A DNA stretch of 64,000 bases from Candidatus Nyctobacter psychrophilus (GTDB taxonomy: Bacteria > Vulcanimicrobiota > Vulcanimicrobiia > Vulcanimicrobiales > Vulcanimicrobiaceae). Shown here one piece after another: positions 16,659-24,119 of this stretch. Under the pieces are notes generated by a model. That model had not been told where the DNA came from. It ran no database searches and saw nothing but the letters and a program-made list of their open reading frames with translations. The stretch covers positions 186,001 to 250,000 of the forward strand of contig JACRTY010000017.1 of assembly GCA_014305025.1 (NCBI GenBank), in the 5' to 3' direction. The position numbers and the translations under genes were made by a program. The number at the start of each line of letters is the position of its first letter. Position 1 is the stretch's first letter.

Positions 16659-16896
16659 GGGCTGCGCAGGTTCGACAACCGCAAGCGCTCGCCATGCGCA
16701 GCCACCGCCGATCCAGCGCCGCGTGTTGGTTTGCGGCTGCACAGCTGATCTGACTGCTTGCGCTCAAAGGCCCTGCGTGGAACGGCGACTCGACGCAGCG
16801 GTTATTTGAAACGACCACGTGACCCTCGGCGTAAAGGTGAGCACTCTGCCGCAGCGAGCCTGAGGGTAACGCCGGCACCCCGATTTCTTTCAGTCG
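16659..16896 (-). other. 238-nt intergenic leader with a stable stem, upstream of hisC
   Basis: This stretch between pyrE and hisC holds no convincing gene. On the minus strand it contains a long-range complementary pair (ACCCTC near 16863-16868 with GAGGGT near 16822-16827) enclosing a GC-rich arm, in a region otherwise without coding signal. It could be an mRNA leader structure. It does not match the riboswitch or T-box consensus sequences I know, so no class is assigned. Confidence 0.25.
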
Positions 16897-17466
16897 CTAA
16901 CGCAAATACCGAGAGCCGGGCTCGGTAATCGGTTCGCCGTGCATGCATTGGGGGCAGTCGGCGGCATCGTAGGAGACGACCGGCAGATCGAGTAGCGCAA
17001 AGGTCGGGACGCCGAAGTCGATGGGCTCGCGGCGCACGATGACGCCGACGGCGACGGCTTGCGCTCCGTGCCAACGAACGACGTCGAGCACTTCATGCAC
17101 GGAACCGCCCGTCGTTACGACGTCTTCGACGACGAACGCACGGTCGCTGGGCGTCAGGACGAACCCGCGCCTCAGTGCGGGAGCGCCGGTCTCCTTCTCT
17201 ATGAAAATCGCTTTATTACCTAATTGCCTGGCCGTCTCGTAACCGAGCACGATGCCGCCGACCGCGGCGCTGACGACGATCGTAGGGCGGAACGGCGCCA
17301 CTCGTTCGGCCAGTGCGGCAGCGAGCGGGGTTACCAACGCCGGGTCTTCAAGGATGCGAAATTTCTGGATGAACCGATCGCTGTGCCGCCCCGATGAAAG
17401 CCGGAAGTGACCGCTCAGAAGCGCGCCTCGCTCGCCGAGCTCGAACGCCAGCGCTTCAGCCTGCAT
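16897..17466 (-). CDS. pyrE: Orotate phosphoribosyltransferase
   Basis: Converts orotate and PRPP to orotidine 5'-monophosphate in de novo pyrimidine synthesis. The 189-residue protein opens MQAEALAFELGERG and GALLSGHFRLSSGRHSD. The PRPP-binding signature is AFVVEDVVTTGGSV, and IFIEKETGAP is also visible. The C-terminus has a CPQC pair (DCPQCMHGEPITEPGSR), as in the longer PyrE type of several phyla. The start at 17466 overlaps the pyrF stop by 11 nt, so translation is likely coupled. It is the last gene of the pyrKDFE run. Confidence 0.93.
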   Translation of the reverse strand: MQAEALAFELGERGALLSGHFRLSSGRHSDRFIQKFRILEDPALVTPLAAALAERVAPFRPTIVVSAAVGGIVLGYETARQLGNKAIFIEKETGAPALRRGFVLTPSDRAFVVEDVVTTGGSVHEVLDVVRWHGAQAVAVGVIVRREPIDFGVPTFALLDLPVVSYDAADCPQCMHGEPITEPGSRYLR

Positions 17467-18196
17467 GCACCGCCGTATCCATCTCCGCGAGAATCGCCCG
17501 CGTCGCCGCGAGCGGATCGAGCGCTTCGACGATCGGCCGCCCCACCACGAGGTAATCGGCGCCGGCGCGGACGGCATCCGCCGGATTGGCAACGCGTCGC
17601 TGGTCGCCGTGCACTTCGCCGGTGGGGCGGATGCCGGGGCACAGGGTCGCAAAATCGACGCCGAAATAGGATTTGAGGTCGCGCACCTCGTGCGGGCTGC
17701 AGACGACGCCCGCGCATTGGGCGTCGCGCGCCAGGGCGGCCAAACGCATCACGTTTTCGCCAGGGCCGCCCTGTAAGCCCAGTTCGCCGAGATCGGCAGC
17801 ACCGTGACTGGTCAGCAACGTCACCGCGAACACGTCGGGTACGGCGATGCCGATTTCGTGCGCGCGCGCGTTTGCAGCATCGACCGCGGCCAGCATCATC
17901 TCATGGCCACCGAGCGCGTGGACGTTGATGATGCGCACGCCGGGGCGCACGAGCGCGCGCACGCCGGCGCCGACGGTACGCGGGATGTCGTGCAGTTTGG
18001 CGTCGACGAAATAGTCGATGCCCAGACGTTCGAATTCATCGCGCAGGCGGTCGCCGTAGCCGAAGAGCGCTTCCCCGCCGAGCTTGAAGAGCACGGGCAG
18101 CGCACCGAGCGCGGCAACCAGTTCCGCGGCTTGCTCGTAGGTCGGGACGTCGAGGGCGACGATCAGCTTCGCCGATTTGACGCCGCTCGCGCTCAT
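17456..18196 (-). CDS. pyrF: Orotidine 5'-phosphate decarboxylase
   Basis: Decarboxylates OMP to UMP, the last step of de novo UMP synthesis. The TIM-barrel protein (246 residues) has LIVALDVPTYEQA at the start, FKLGGEALFGYG and the catalytic DAKLHDIPRTVG (the D-x-K-x-x-D motif). LVVGRPI near the end binds phosphate. The start ATG at 18196 overlaps the pyrD stop as ATGA. A long upstream in-frame extension lies within pyrD and is rejected. Confidence 0.94.
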   Translation of the reverse strand: MSASGVKSAKLIVALDVPTYEQAAELVAALGALPVLFKLGGEALFGYGDRLRDEFERLGIDYFVDAKLHDIPRTVGAGVRALVRPGVRIINVHALGGHEMMLAAVDAANARAHEIGIAVPDVFAVTLLTSHGAADLGELGLQGGPGENVMRLAALARDAQCAGVVCSPHEVRDLKSYFGVDFATLCPGIRPTGEVHGDQRRVANPADAVRAGADYLVVGRPIVEALDPLAATRAILAEMDTAVHAG

Positions 18197-19143
18197 CGCG
18201 TTCCGAGAAACGTTGGATTGGCGGCACCCACGAGGTCGCGCAGTGCGGCGTAGCCGTGTTCGTTCAAGTACGTGGACAGGCCGTCGCAGATGGCGACGGG
18301 CGCGCGCGGATCGGTGAAGTTTGCCGTTCCGATGGAGACGGCGCTTGCACCCGCGAGCAGGAACTCGAGCGCATCGCGTGCCGTTTCGATGCCGCCCTGG
18401 CCCACGATCGGGAGGCGCACGGCGGCGGCAACCTCCCACACGGCGAGCAAAGCGATCGGCCGCATCGCCGCGCCCGAAAGGCCGCCCGTGACGTTGCCCA
18501 GCATTGGTGCGCGGCGCTCGACGTCGATCGCCATCCCGCGCACCGTATTGACGACCGCCAGGGCATCGCCGCCAGCGGCTTCCACGGCCCGCGCAATCTC
18601 GGTGATGTCGGTCACGTTGGGCGACAGCTTGACGATCAAGGGTTTGGTCGTCGCCTGCCGCGCGGCCCGCGTTGCGCGCTCGGCGAGCGCCGCATCGCAG
18701 GCGAACGTTTCACCTTCATGCGCGACGTTGGGACACGAAATGTTGAGCTCGATGGCGTCGATTTCGTCACGTGCCGCCAGCCGCTCCGTCACATAACCGT
18801 AGTCGTCGACCGAAAATCCGGCGACGCTGCCGACGACGGCGCAGGGCCGCTCGGCGAACTTCGCGACGTCGCGCTCGAGATAGGCGTCGATGCCGGGATT
18901 CTGCAAGCCGATCGCGTTGAGCAGTCCACTTGCGACCGGAACCAGCCGCGGCGCATCGTTCCCCAGACGCGGGAAACGCGTCACGCTCTTGAGCACGACG
19001 CCGCCGATGCGCGCCAGATCGACGAAAGGCGCGTATTCTTCGCCCGAACCGTAGCAGCCGCTAGCCATCAACGTGGGAAACGCCAAGCGCAACGCACCGA
19101 CGTTCGTTGACAGGTCGGGCGTGATGCGAGGCGTGGTTACCAT
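18193..19143 (-). CDS. pyrD: Dihydroorotate dehydrogenase B, catalytic subunit
   Basis: An FMN TIM-barrel enzyme oxidising dihydroorotate to orotate, 316 residues. PTLMASGCYGSGEEY, NAIGLQNPGID and ELNISCPNV are class 1B hallmarks; the catalytic base of this class is a Cys. IVKLSPNVTDI, NTVRGMAID and the phosphate-binding VGQGGIETARDALEFLLAGA follow. The start at 19143 overlaps the pyrK stop by 7 nt, so it is made together with the electron-transfer subunit. The pair implies NAD+ as final acceptor. Confidence 0.94.
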   Translation of the reverse strand: MVTTPRITPDLSTNVGALRLAFPTLMASGCYGSGEEYAPFVDLARIGGVVLKSVTRFPRLGNDAPRLVPVASGLLNAIGLQNPGIDAYLERDVAKFAERPCAVVGSVAGFSVDDYGYVTERLAARDEIDAIELNISCPNVAHEGETFACDAALAERATRAARQATTKPLIVKLSPNVTDITEIARAVEAAGGDALAVVNTVRGMAIDVERRAPMLGNVTGGLSGAAMRPIALLAVWEVAAAVRLPIVGQGGIETARDALEFLLAGASAVSIGTANFTDPRAPVAICDGLSTYLNEHGYAALRDLVGAANPTFLGTR

Positions 19144-19967
19144 CGCAGCTCGTGCGCCCAGAAGACCGGACCTTCCGTGCAGATGCGGGCATGGACGTAG
19201 TCGCGCCGCTCGCCGAAACTGGGCGCCGGGAACGCAGGCGCTTGCGCACTCTCGCGTCCGAGCGGAACGGCGCAGCCCCAGCACGCGCCTACGCCGCAGG
19301 CGAACGCTTCCTCGAGCGACAGCTGCGCGGGCACGCCGCCGGCGACGGCGATACGGCCGACCGCGCGCAACATCGGAGACGGTCCGCAGGCGGCAAGCGC
19401 CCCGTGCTCGCCGCCCTTGCGCGCCAACGGTTCGGTCACGAAGCCACGATAACCGCACGAGCCATCGTCGGTCGCAAGCGTAACCGCGCAACCGAGCGCG
19501 GCAAAGGCCTCGGCGCCGACCAGTGCCGCGGCCGTTCGCGCGCCGTAATACAGCCGCACGCTCGCTTCCCGTTCGCGCAGCGCGCGGGCCAGCAAGAGCA
19601 ACGACGCAATGCCGACACCGCCCGCGACCAAGCCGACGTCGTCACCCAATGCGGCCGCGTCGAAGCCGTTACCGAGGGGCCCGAACACCGTGAGAGCGCT
19701 GCCCGGAGCAAGCGTTGCGAGTTCACGCGTGCGCGATCCGACCACCACGATCATCAACGAGACCCGCTCGCCGTCGCATTCGTACGGAGCGAGCGCCGTC
19801 GCACAGCGCTCGCCGCCCGGCGGCACGACCATGACGAACTGCCCGGGTCGCACCGCACCTGCCAGGTCGGGCGCGCGCAGTCCGACGATGACGATTCCCG
19901 AGGCCGGCTCGCGCCGCTCGCTCACGACGGTTGTGTGAACCGCCGGCGAGGTCAGGAGAGCGGGCAT
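19137..19967 (-). CDS. pyrK: Dihydroorotate dehydrogenase electron-transfer subunit PyrK
   Basis: A ferredoxin-reductase-type flavoprotein that passes electrons from PyrD to NAD+. It has the FAD-binding barrel (VRPGQFVMVVPPGGE), an NAD-binding domain (GLVAGGVGIASLLLLARAL), ACGPSPML, and a C-terminal [2Fe-2S] site CGVGACWGC plus a later Cys (RICTEG). The start is placed at the ATG at 19967 (276 residues); a TTG at 19988 would add seven residues. It is the first gene of the overlapping pyrKDFE operon. The upstream region also serves the divergent 47-codon gene. Confidence 0.9.
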   Translation of the reverse strand: MPALLTSPAVHTTVVSERREPASGIVIVGLRAPDLAGAVRPGQFVMVVPPGGERCATALAPYECDGERVSLMIVVVGSRTRELATLAPGSALTVFGPLGNGFDAAALGDDVGLVAGGVGIASLLLLARALREREASVRLYYGARTAAALVGAEAFAALGCAVTLATDDGSCGYRGFVTEPLARKGGEHGALAACGPSPMLRAVGRIAVAGGVPAQLSLEEAFACGVGACWGCAVPLGRESAQAPAFPAPSFGERRDYVHARICTEGPVFWAHELRW

Positions 19968-20107
19968 AAGGCCACGTTCAGCACCCAATCCGGAGAATCC
20001 CCACGAAAAGTTTACGAAACCCTCATCTTCAGGACTAGAACGTTCGACCGTGTGGGACGTTAATAGAGATAGATGGTCTCCGCGACCGGAAAGGAGGGTC
20101 CGAGAAA

Positions 20108-20251
20108 ATGGCTGGTCTCATGGTCTTCAAATCGTTAGCCGACGCGCTCAGAGCGGGCTTCCAGATTTACGACCGCACGCAAGAAGGATATCTCGTCCGG
20201 ACACGTACCGAACACGGTTGGGCGATGGCGCTCGTCTCCTGCAAAAACTAA
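20108..20251 (+). CDS. 47-residue conserved-looking small protein
   Basis: A short gene with an unusually strong ribosome-binding site (GGAAAGGAGGG, 8-9 nt before ATG) and its own intrinsic terminator 30 nt after the stop. The predicted protein starts MAGLMVFKSLADALRAGF and continues with QIYDRTQEGYLVRT. It is soluble, basic and has a single Trp and Cys. No family is recognised. SD strength, codon usage and a tight terminator argue that it is a real, possibly highly expressed, monocistronic gene. Confidence 0.65.
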   Translation: MAGLMVFKSLADALRAGFQIYDRTQEGYLVRTRTEHGWAMALVSCKN

Positions 20252-20280
20252 ACAGCCTCACCGTCGCAAGTCACAAAACG

Positions 20281-20313
20281 AGAGCGGGCATCGACCCCGC
20301 TCTTGTTTCTTTT
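20281..20313 (+). terminator. Rho-independent terminator of the 47-codon gene
   Basis: A perfect 8-bp stem (AGAGCGGG / CCCGCTCT) with a short loop, followed by TGTTTCTTTT. It is placed 29 nt after the stop of the gene at 20108-20251, one of the few clear intrinsic terminators in the window. Confidence 0.8.
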
Positions 20314-20335
20314 CGACGGTCGGCGATTTTGCCGC

Positions 20336-20920
20336 TCAAGGACGCCGTTCGGGCGGCGCGGTCGGCGGCCGGAGTTCTTGCGTATCGCCGGGGCGATACG
20401 TGTACGAGGTGTCGTAGTGGGGAACGTCGGGTGCGCCCGGGGGAGGCGTCACGTCCGTGAATGTGGGACCCGGCGGCCGAGTTGCGAAGCCGCGGCGGCC
20501 GAGCAGGGCAAAAAGATCGGGATCGGTGAGGAAGGCCGTCGTTACCTGGGCGAGTCCAATGAAGAGCGGAATCAAACCGCCGAGTAGCCACGGACCCGGA
20601 TGCCAGCGTCCGGTGTCGCCGTCGAGGCCGATGAAAGAAAGCCCGATCGTCAACGCGAGGCCGATGAACGTCAGCGTAATCCCCTTACGCAATAAGGTTG
20701 ATGGGTTCGAGTTCGTCGCGTTCGCGAATGTTGCGGGGGTCGCGCTCGGAATCTGATAGCCCTTACCGAAGCCAGCCTTTGCCTGCGGTGAAAGGCCATG
20801 TCGGATCATTTCCATCCGCTCGCGGTGCGCGAGCAGGCGAAGAATGATGAATGCGGCGATGGGGAAGCCAAACACCGCAAAAGTCCCGAAGACGGCGACG
20901 GTCATCGTGTTAAAGTCCAT
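20336..20920 (-). CDS. DUF6249-like membrane protein
   Basis: A 194-residue protein with an N-terminal membrane helix (VAVFGTFAVFGFPIAAFII), then the segment RLLAHRERMEMIRHGLSP that in DUF6249-type proteins follows the first helix. Two more helices follow (ITLTFIGLALTIGLSFIG and LLGGLIPLFIGLAQ), then a Pro/Thr-rich cytoplasmic or periplasmic tail. The start ATG at 20920 has a good SD (GGAGG). It is divergent from, and overlaps the leader of, the ECF sigma gene. The function is unknown; such genes often neighbour ECF sigma factors. Confidence 0.65.
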   Translation of the reverse strand: MDFNTMTVAVFGTFAVFGFPIAAFIILRLLAHRERMEMIRHGLSPQAKAGFGKGYQIPSATPATFANATNSNPSTLLRKGITLTFIGLALTIGLSFIGLDGDTGRWHPGPWLLGGLIPLFIGLAQVTTAFLTDPDLFALLGRRGFATRPPGPTFTDVTPPPGAPDVPHYDTSYTYRPGDTQELRPPTAPPERRP

Positions 20921-21056
20921 GGTAGCCTCCGGGTCTCGAGGAGTCATTGATCCGCATGTCCCACATACGCCGCTCGGCGTGGCGTGTTTCGCGAAACTTC
21001 AGCTTCACCCCGACCGTACGTGGGGCGTGACAGCGGTTTTGGAGGCACCCGAGCGC

Positions 21057-21605
21057 GTGACCGTTTCCAATCCGCCCGAAGGTGACGATGGAGCGCTCGT
21101 CGCTGCGGCCCAAAATGGGCGATCCGAAGCTTTCGGCATCCTCGTCGAGCGCTACGACCGGGCGGTCTACACGCTCTGCCTGCGCACGATGCGGGACGCG
21201 GAAGAGGCCCGCGACTGCACCCAGGAAGCCTTCTTCAAGGCATTCCGCAGCCTGCGGACCTTCAAGCCCGGGGCCAAGTTTTCGACTTGGATCTTTTCGA
21301 TCGCCTACCATGCCTGCTGCGACCGCCTGGGCCGCCGCAAACGCCGAAGCGGGGACGAGCTGCCCGACCGGGCCGACCCGAGTTCGGGACCCGCTGCGGT
21401 CGCCGAGCGCAACGATGAGAGCCGCGCATTGCACGCGGCGATTGCCGCGTTACCCGAAAAGTACCGGACCGCCATCACGCTGTACCATTTACAAGGACGG
21501 CAATACGAGGAAATCGCGCGCGTCCTCGATCTGCCGATAGGTACGGTCAAGACCCACCTCTTTCGCGCCAAGGAACTGCTGCGTAAGCGTTTGGTGAACC
21601 AATGA
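21057..21605 (+). CDS. ECF RNA polymerase sigma factor (sigma-70 family, RpoE-like)
   Basis: A 182-residue alternative sigma factor directing RNA polymerase to a stress-type regulon. Region 2 spans VAAAQNGRSEAFGILVERYDRAVY, with EARDCTQEAFFKAFRSL and FSTWIFSIAYHACCDRLGRR (regions 2.2-2.4). Region 4 is LPEKYRTAITLYHLQG, then YEEIARVLDLPIGTVKTHLFRAKELL. The start is taken as the GTG at 21057 behind GGAGG; a GTG at 21027 is an alternative. The stop overlaps the next gene as ATGA, as is usual for sigma/anti-sigma pairs. Confidence 0.88.
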   Translation: MTVSNPPEGDDGALVAAAQNGRSEAFGILVERYDRAVYTLCLRTMRDAEEARDCTQEAFFKAFRSLRTFKPGAKFSTWIFSIAYHACCDRLGRRKRRSGDELPDRADPSSGPAAVAERNDESRALHAAIAALPEKYRTAITLYHLQGRQYEEIARVLDLPIGTVKTHLFRAKELLRKRLVNQ

Positions 21606-21967
21606 ACGACGATTTCGACGAACTGGACCGGGCGCTGTTCGCCCTGCCCCTGGAGACGCCGCCACCGGGAATGCGGGACGCAATTCTGCGTTCGACGATC
21701 GGCGCAGGGGCGCACGCCCCGGCCAAAACGTCACCCTTTGGCACCTGGGATATCGTGGGACTCGGCACGGCGCTCGCAGTGTGCGTCTGGCTGCTCTTGT
21801 TACTCTTCTGGGACAAGGCGTTCGATGCGATGCTGACGGTCAATGCCGTTGCGCTGGTCCACGGATTCGTCGAACCGTCGACATTGCTGTGGTTGGCAGC
21901 CGGCGGGGCCGTCGCCGCCTGGGTCTCGCTCGGCAGTAGTCTGGTCCTCGCCCGCAACCGTTCGTGA
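21602..21967 (+). CDS. Putative anti-sigma or sigma-associated membrane protein
   Basis: A 121-residue protein with a cytoplasmic N-terminus of about 45 residues (MNDDFDELDRALFALPLE, then PPPGMRDAILRS) and two membrane helices (about 49-68 and 95-116). The start overlaps the sigma gene (ATGA) and the end overlaps the response regulator (GTGA). The layout matches a membrane anti-sigma factor, but no HxxxCxxC zinc motif is present and the short N-terminal domain is not a recognised one. The anti-sigma role is inferred from position only. Confidence 0.6.
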   Translation: MNDDFDELDRALFALPLETPPPGMRDAILRSTIGAGAHAPAKTSPFGTWDIVGLGTALAVCVWLLLLLFWDKAFDAMLTVNAVALVHGFVEPSTLLWLAAGGAVAAWVSLGSSLVLARNRS

Positions 21968-22647
21968 CCCAAACGGAAGCGCGGCCTTTTCGCGTTCTCG
22001 TCGTCGAGGACGACGCGCAGATCGTGCGCGTGCTCAAACTCGAACTCGAACATGAAGGCTACGTCGTCGACACCGCGACCGACGGTCTCACCGGCCTCGA
22101 AAAGGCGCTCAAGGAACCTGATTTGGTCGTGCTGGACTTGATGCTTCCCAAGATGGACGGTACGGAAATTTGCCGTCGCGTGCGCGCCAAGAGTTCCGTG
22201 CCGATCATCATGCTCACGGCCAAGGACCGGATCGCCGATCGGATCGGCGGGCTCGACACCGGCGCCGACGACTATCTGGTCAAGCCGTTCTCGGTCGACG
22301 AATTGCTGGCACGCGTGCGCGCCAGGCTACGCGAACGTCATCCGAAATCCAACGTCTTGACGTTCCGCGATCTGACCATGGACCGCGACCGGCACGAGGT
22401 CAAGCGCGCCGGAAAACCGATCGCGCTGACCGCCAAAGAGTACGGCCTGCTCGAATACCTGCTGCTGCACCGCAACAAAGTGCACACGCGTGACGAGCTG
22501 TTCAACGGTGTCTGGGGAAGCGATTTCCTGGGCGACTCGAACCTCATCGACGTGTACGTCCGGTATCTGCGCGGTAAGGTCGACGACGGCTTCGACGACA
22601 AGTTGATCGCGACGGTGCGCGGCGTCGGTTACACGTTGCGCGAGTGA
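21964..22647 (+). CDS. OmpR/PhoB-family response regulator
   Basis: A 227-residue two-component regulator. The receiver domain has VVEDD (acidic pocket Asp16/Asp17), phosphoacceptor Asp58 in VVLDLMLPKMDG, Thr in MLTAKD and Lys107 in YLVKPFS. The C-terminal winged helix includes KPIALTAKEYGLLEYLLLH and a tail ending IATVRGVGYTLRE. The GTG start overlaps the upstream membrane protein. The partner kinase is 10 nt downstream, so signal input and sigma factor are in one transcription unit. Confidence 0.93.
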   Translation: MTQTEARPFRVLVVEDDAQIVRVLKLELEHEGYVVDTATDGLTGLEKALKEPDLVVLDLMLPKMDGTEICRRVRAKSSVPIIMLTAKDRIADRIGGLDTGADDYLVKPFSVDELLARVRARLRERHPKSNVLTFRDLTMDRDRHEVKRAGKPIALTAKEYGLLEYLLLHRNKVHTRDELFNGVWGSDFLGDSNLIDVYVRYLRGKVDDGFDDKLIATVRGVGYTLRE

Positions 22648-22657
22648 CGGACCACTA

Positions 22658-24088
22658 GTGACGTTTCGCTCGCTGCGTTGGCGCATCGCGAGCTTCTACA
22701 TCGCGCTCCTCATCGGCGTGATCATCGTGGTTGCGGCCGTTCTCGCGGTGCAGTTGCGCTCGCTCTTGCTCGACGAGGCGCGCGCCAAGATCACGCGCGT
22801 GGGCGGCGACATCGCACAACTCGTGCGCGGCGATTCGGCGCTGAGCGCGATCGGCGACACGGCGCCGATCGCGCAAGAGTTGACGGCGACCGGCGCGCTC
22901 GATCATTGGGCGGGCCCCACGACGTTCGTCGAAATCGATACGCCCCAAGGCTACCCGATCGCCAAAAGCACGAACATGGGCGGAGCGAGTTTCGCCCCCA
23001 CGATCCCGACGCAGCGCGACCCGGTCGTGTATAGCACGGAGAATCGGCCGCCGCTCGGCAGCCTCCTGGTCCGCAGCGAACTGGTCACCTATCCGGGTAG
23101 CGCACTGATCGTGGCCGTCGGCGAGTCGCTCGAGGTCTACGACGACACGCTACTGCGGATCCGCGACCTGCTGCTCGCCGTCATCGTCGTTGCGCTGCTC
23201 GTCGTCGTTGCCGGTTCATTTGCAATTGCCAAGAGTGCGCTCGATCCGATCAAGCGCTTGAGCGCCGCCATGGGCGAGATCCGTTCAGACCGGTTGAGCC
23301 GCCGCCTTGGATGGTCGCGGCGGCGCGATGAACTCGGCACGCTCGCCGCCGCCTTCGATGCCATGCTCGATCGGCTCGAAGAAGGCTTCGCGCGCGAACG
23401 GCAGTTCATTTCCGATGCTTCGCACGAATTGAAAACGCCGCTGACCGTCATCAACGCGAACGCGCAGATGCTCGAACGTTGGGCGGCGCGCGATCCGGCG
23501 GTGCGCGACGACAGCATTGCCGCGATTCGTGACGAGAGCGCGGCGCTGGCCAACATGGTCAACGGCATGCTGCTGCTGGCAAAAGCGGAATCGGGCGAAG
23601 ACATCCCCCGCGAACGGGTCGCGCTCGAAGGGATTGTGGCGGAGGCGATCGGGGCGACCCGCGGCCGCGCGAACGACAAGGGACTGGAACTCGCGTACCA
23701 ACCGTCCCCCTCAGCCACCCGCGCCGCCGTGCTGGGCGATGCGGGGCTGTTGCGGCAACTGGTCACGAACCTGATCGACAATGCCATAAAATTCACCAAG
23801 CGCGGCCGCATCGACGTAACCGTAGAGGTGGAAAGCGGCGAGGCGCGCGCCGTCATCGCGGTGGCCGACACCGGCTCCGGCATCGATGAGCAGAGCCTGG
23901 GCCGCATTTTCGACCGCTTCTACCGGACGGACGCGTCGCGCAACCGCGCCATCCCGGGTACGGGGCTGGGACTCGCGATCGTGCGCAGCATCGCACGGGT
24001 GCATGGGGGCACCGTCACGGCGGCACGTCGGCCCGGCGGCGGATCGGAGTTTCGCGTCAGTTTACCGATGCTCACGACCTTCCAATGA
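22658..24088 (+). CDS. Sensor histidine kinase (HAMP, HisKA, HATPase)
   Basis: A 476-residue membrane kinase partnering the upstream response regulator. The first membrane helix is at about 9-29 (IALLIGVIIVVAAVLAVQL). A periplasmic sensor region of about 135 residues follows, then a second helix (LLLAVIVVALLVVVAGSFAIA) and a HAMP segment. The H-box is SDASHELKTPLTVINANAQM with phosphoacceptor His256. The N-box (LRQLVTNLIDNAIKF), G1 (VADTGSGID), F (IFDRFYR) and G2 (GTGLGLAIVRSIA) boxes are complete. The start is a GTG. The sensed signal is unknown; co-location with an ECF sigma factor suggests envelope stress. Confidence 0.93.
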   Translation: MTFRSLRWRIASFYIALLIGVIIVVAAVLAVQLRSLLLDEARAKITRVGGDIAQLVRGDSALSAIGDTAPIAQELTATGALDHWAGPTTFVEIDTPQGYPIAKSTNMGGASFAPTIPTQRDPVVYSTENRPPLGSLLVRSELVTYPGSALIVAVGESLEVYDDTLLRIRDLLLAVIVVALLVVVAGSFAIAKSALDPIKRLSAAMGEIRSDRLSRRLGWSRRRDELGTLAAAFDAMLDRLEEGFARERQFISDASHELKTPLTVINANAQMLERWAARDPAVRDDSIAAIRDESAALANMVNGMLLLAKAESGEDIPRERVALEGIVAEAIGATRGRANDKGLELAYQPSPSATRAAVLGDAGLLRQLVTNLIDNAIKFTKRGRIDVTVEVESGEARAVIAVADTGSGIDEQSLGRIFDRFYRTDASRNRAIPGTGLGLAIVRSIARVHGGTVTAARRPGGGSEFRVSLPMLTTFQ

Positions 24089-24119
24089 CTGAGGCGCCCA
24101 AGCAGGATACGCTTGGGAC

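Noticed and set aside
16659-16896. TPP, cobalamin, ZTP, guanidine or T-box riboswitch
   Set aside because: Conserved core motifs of these classes were not matched in the leader, so only a general structured-leader note is kept.
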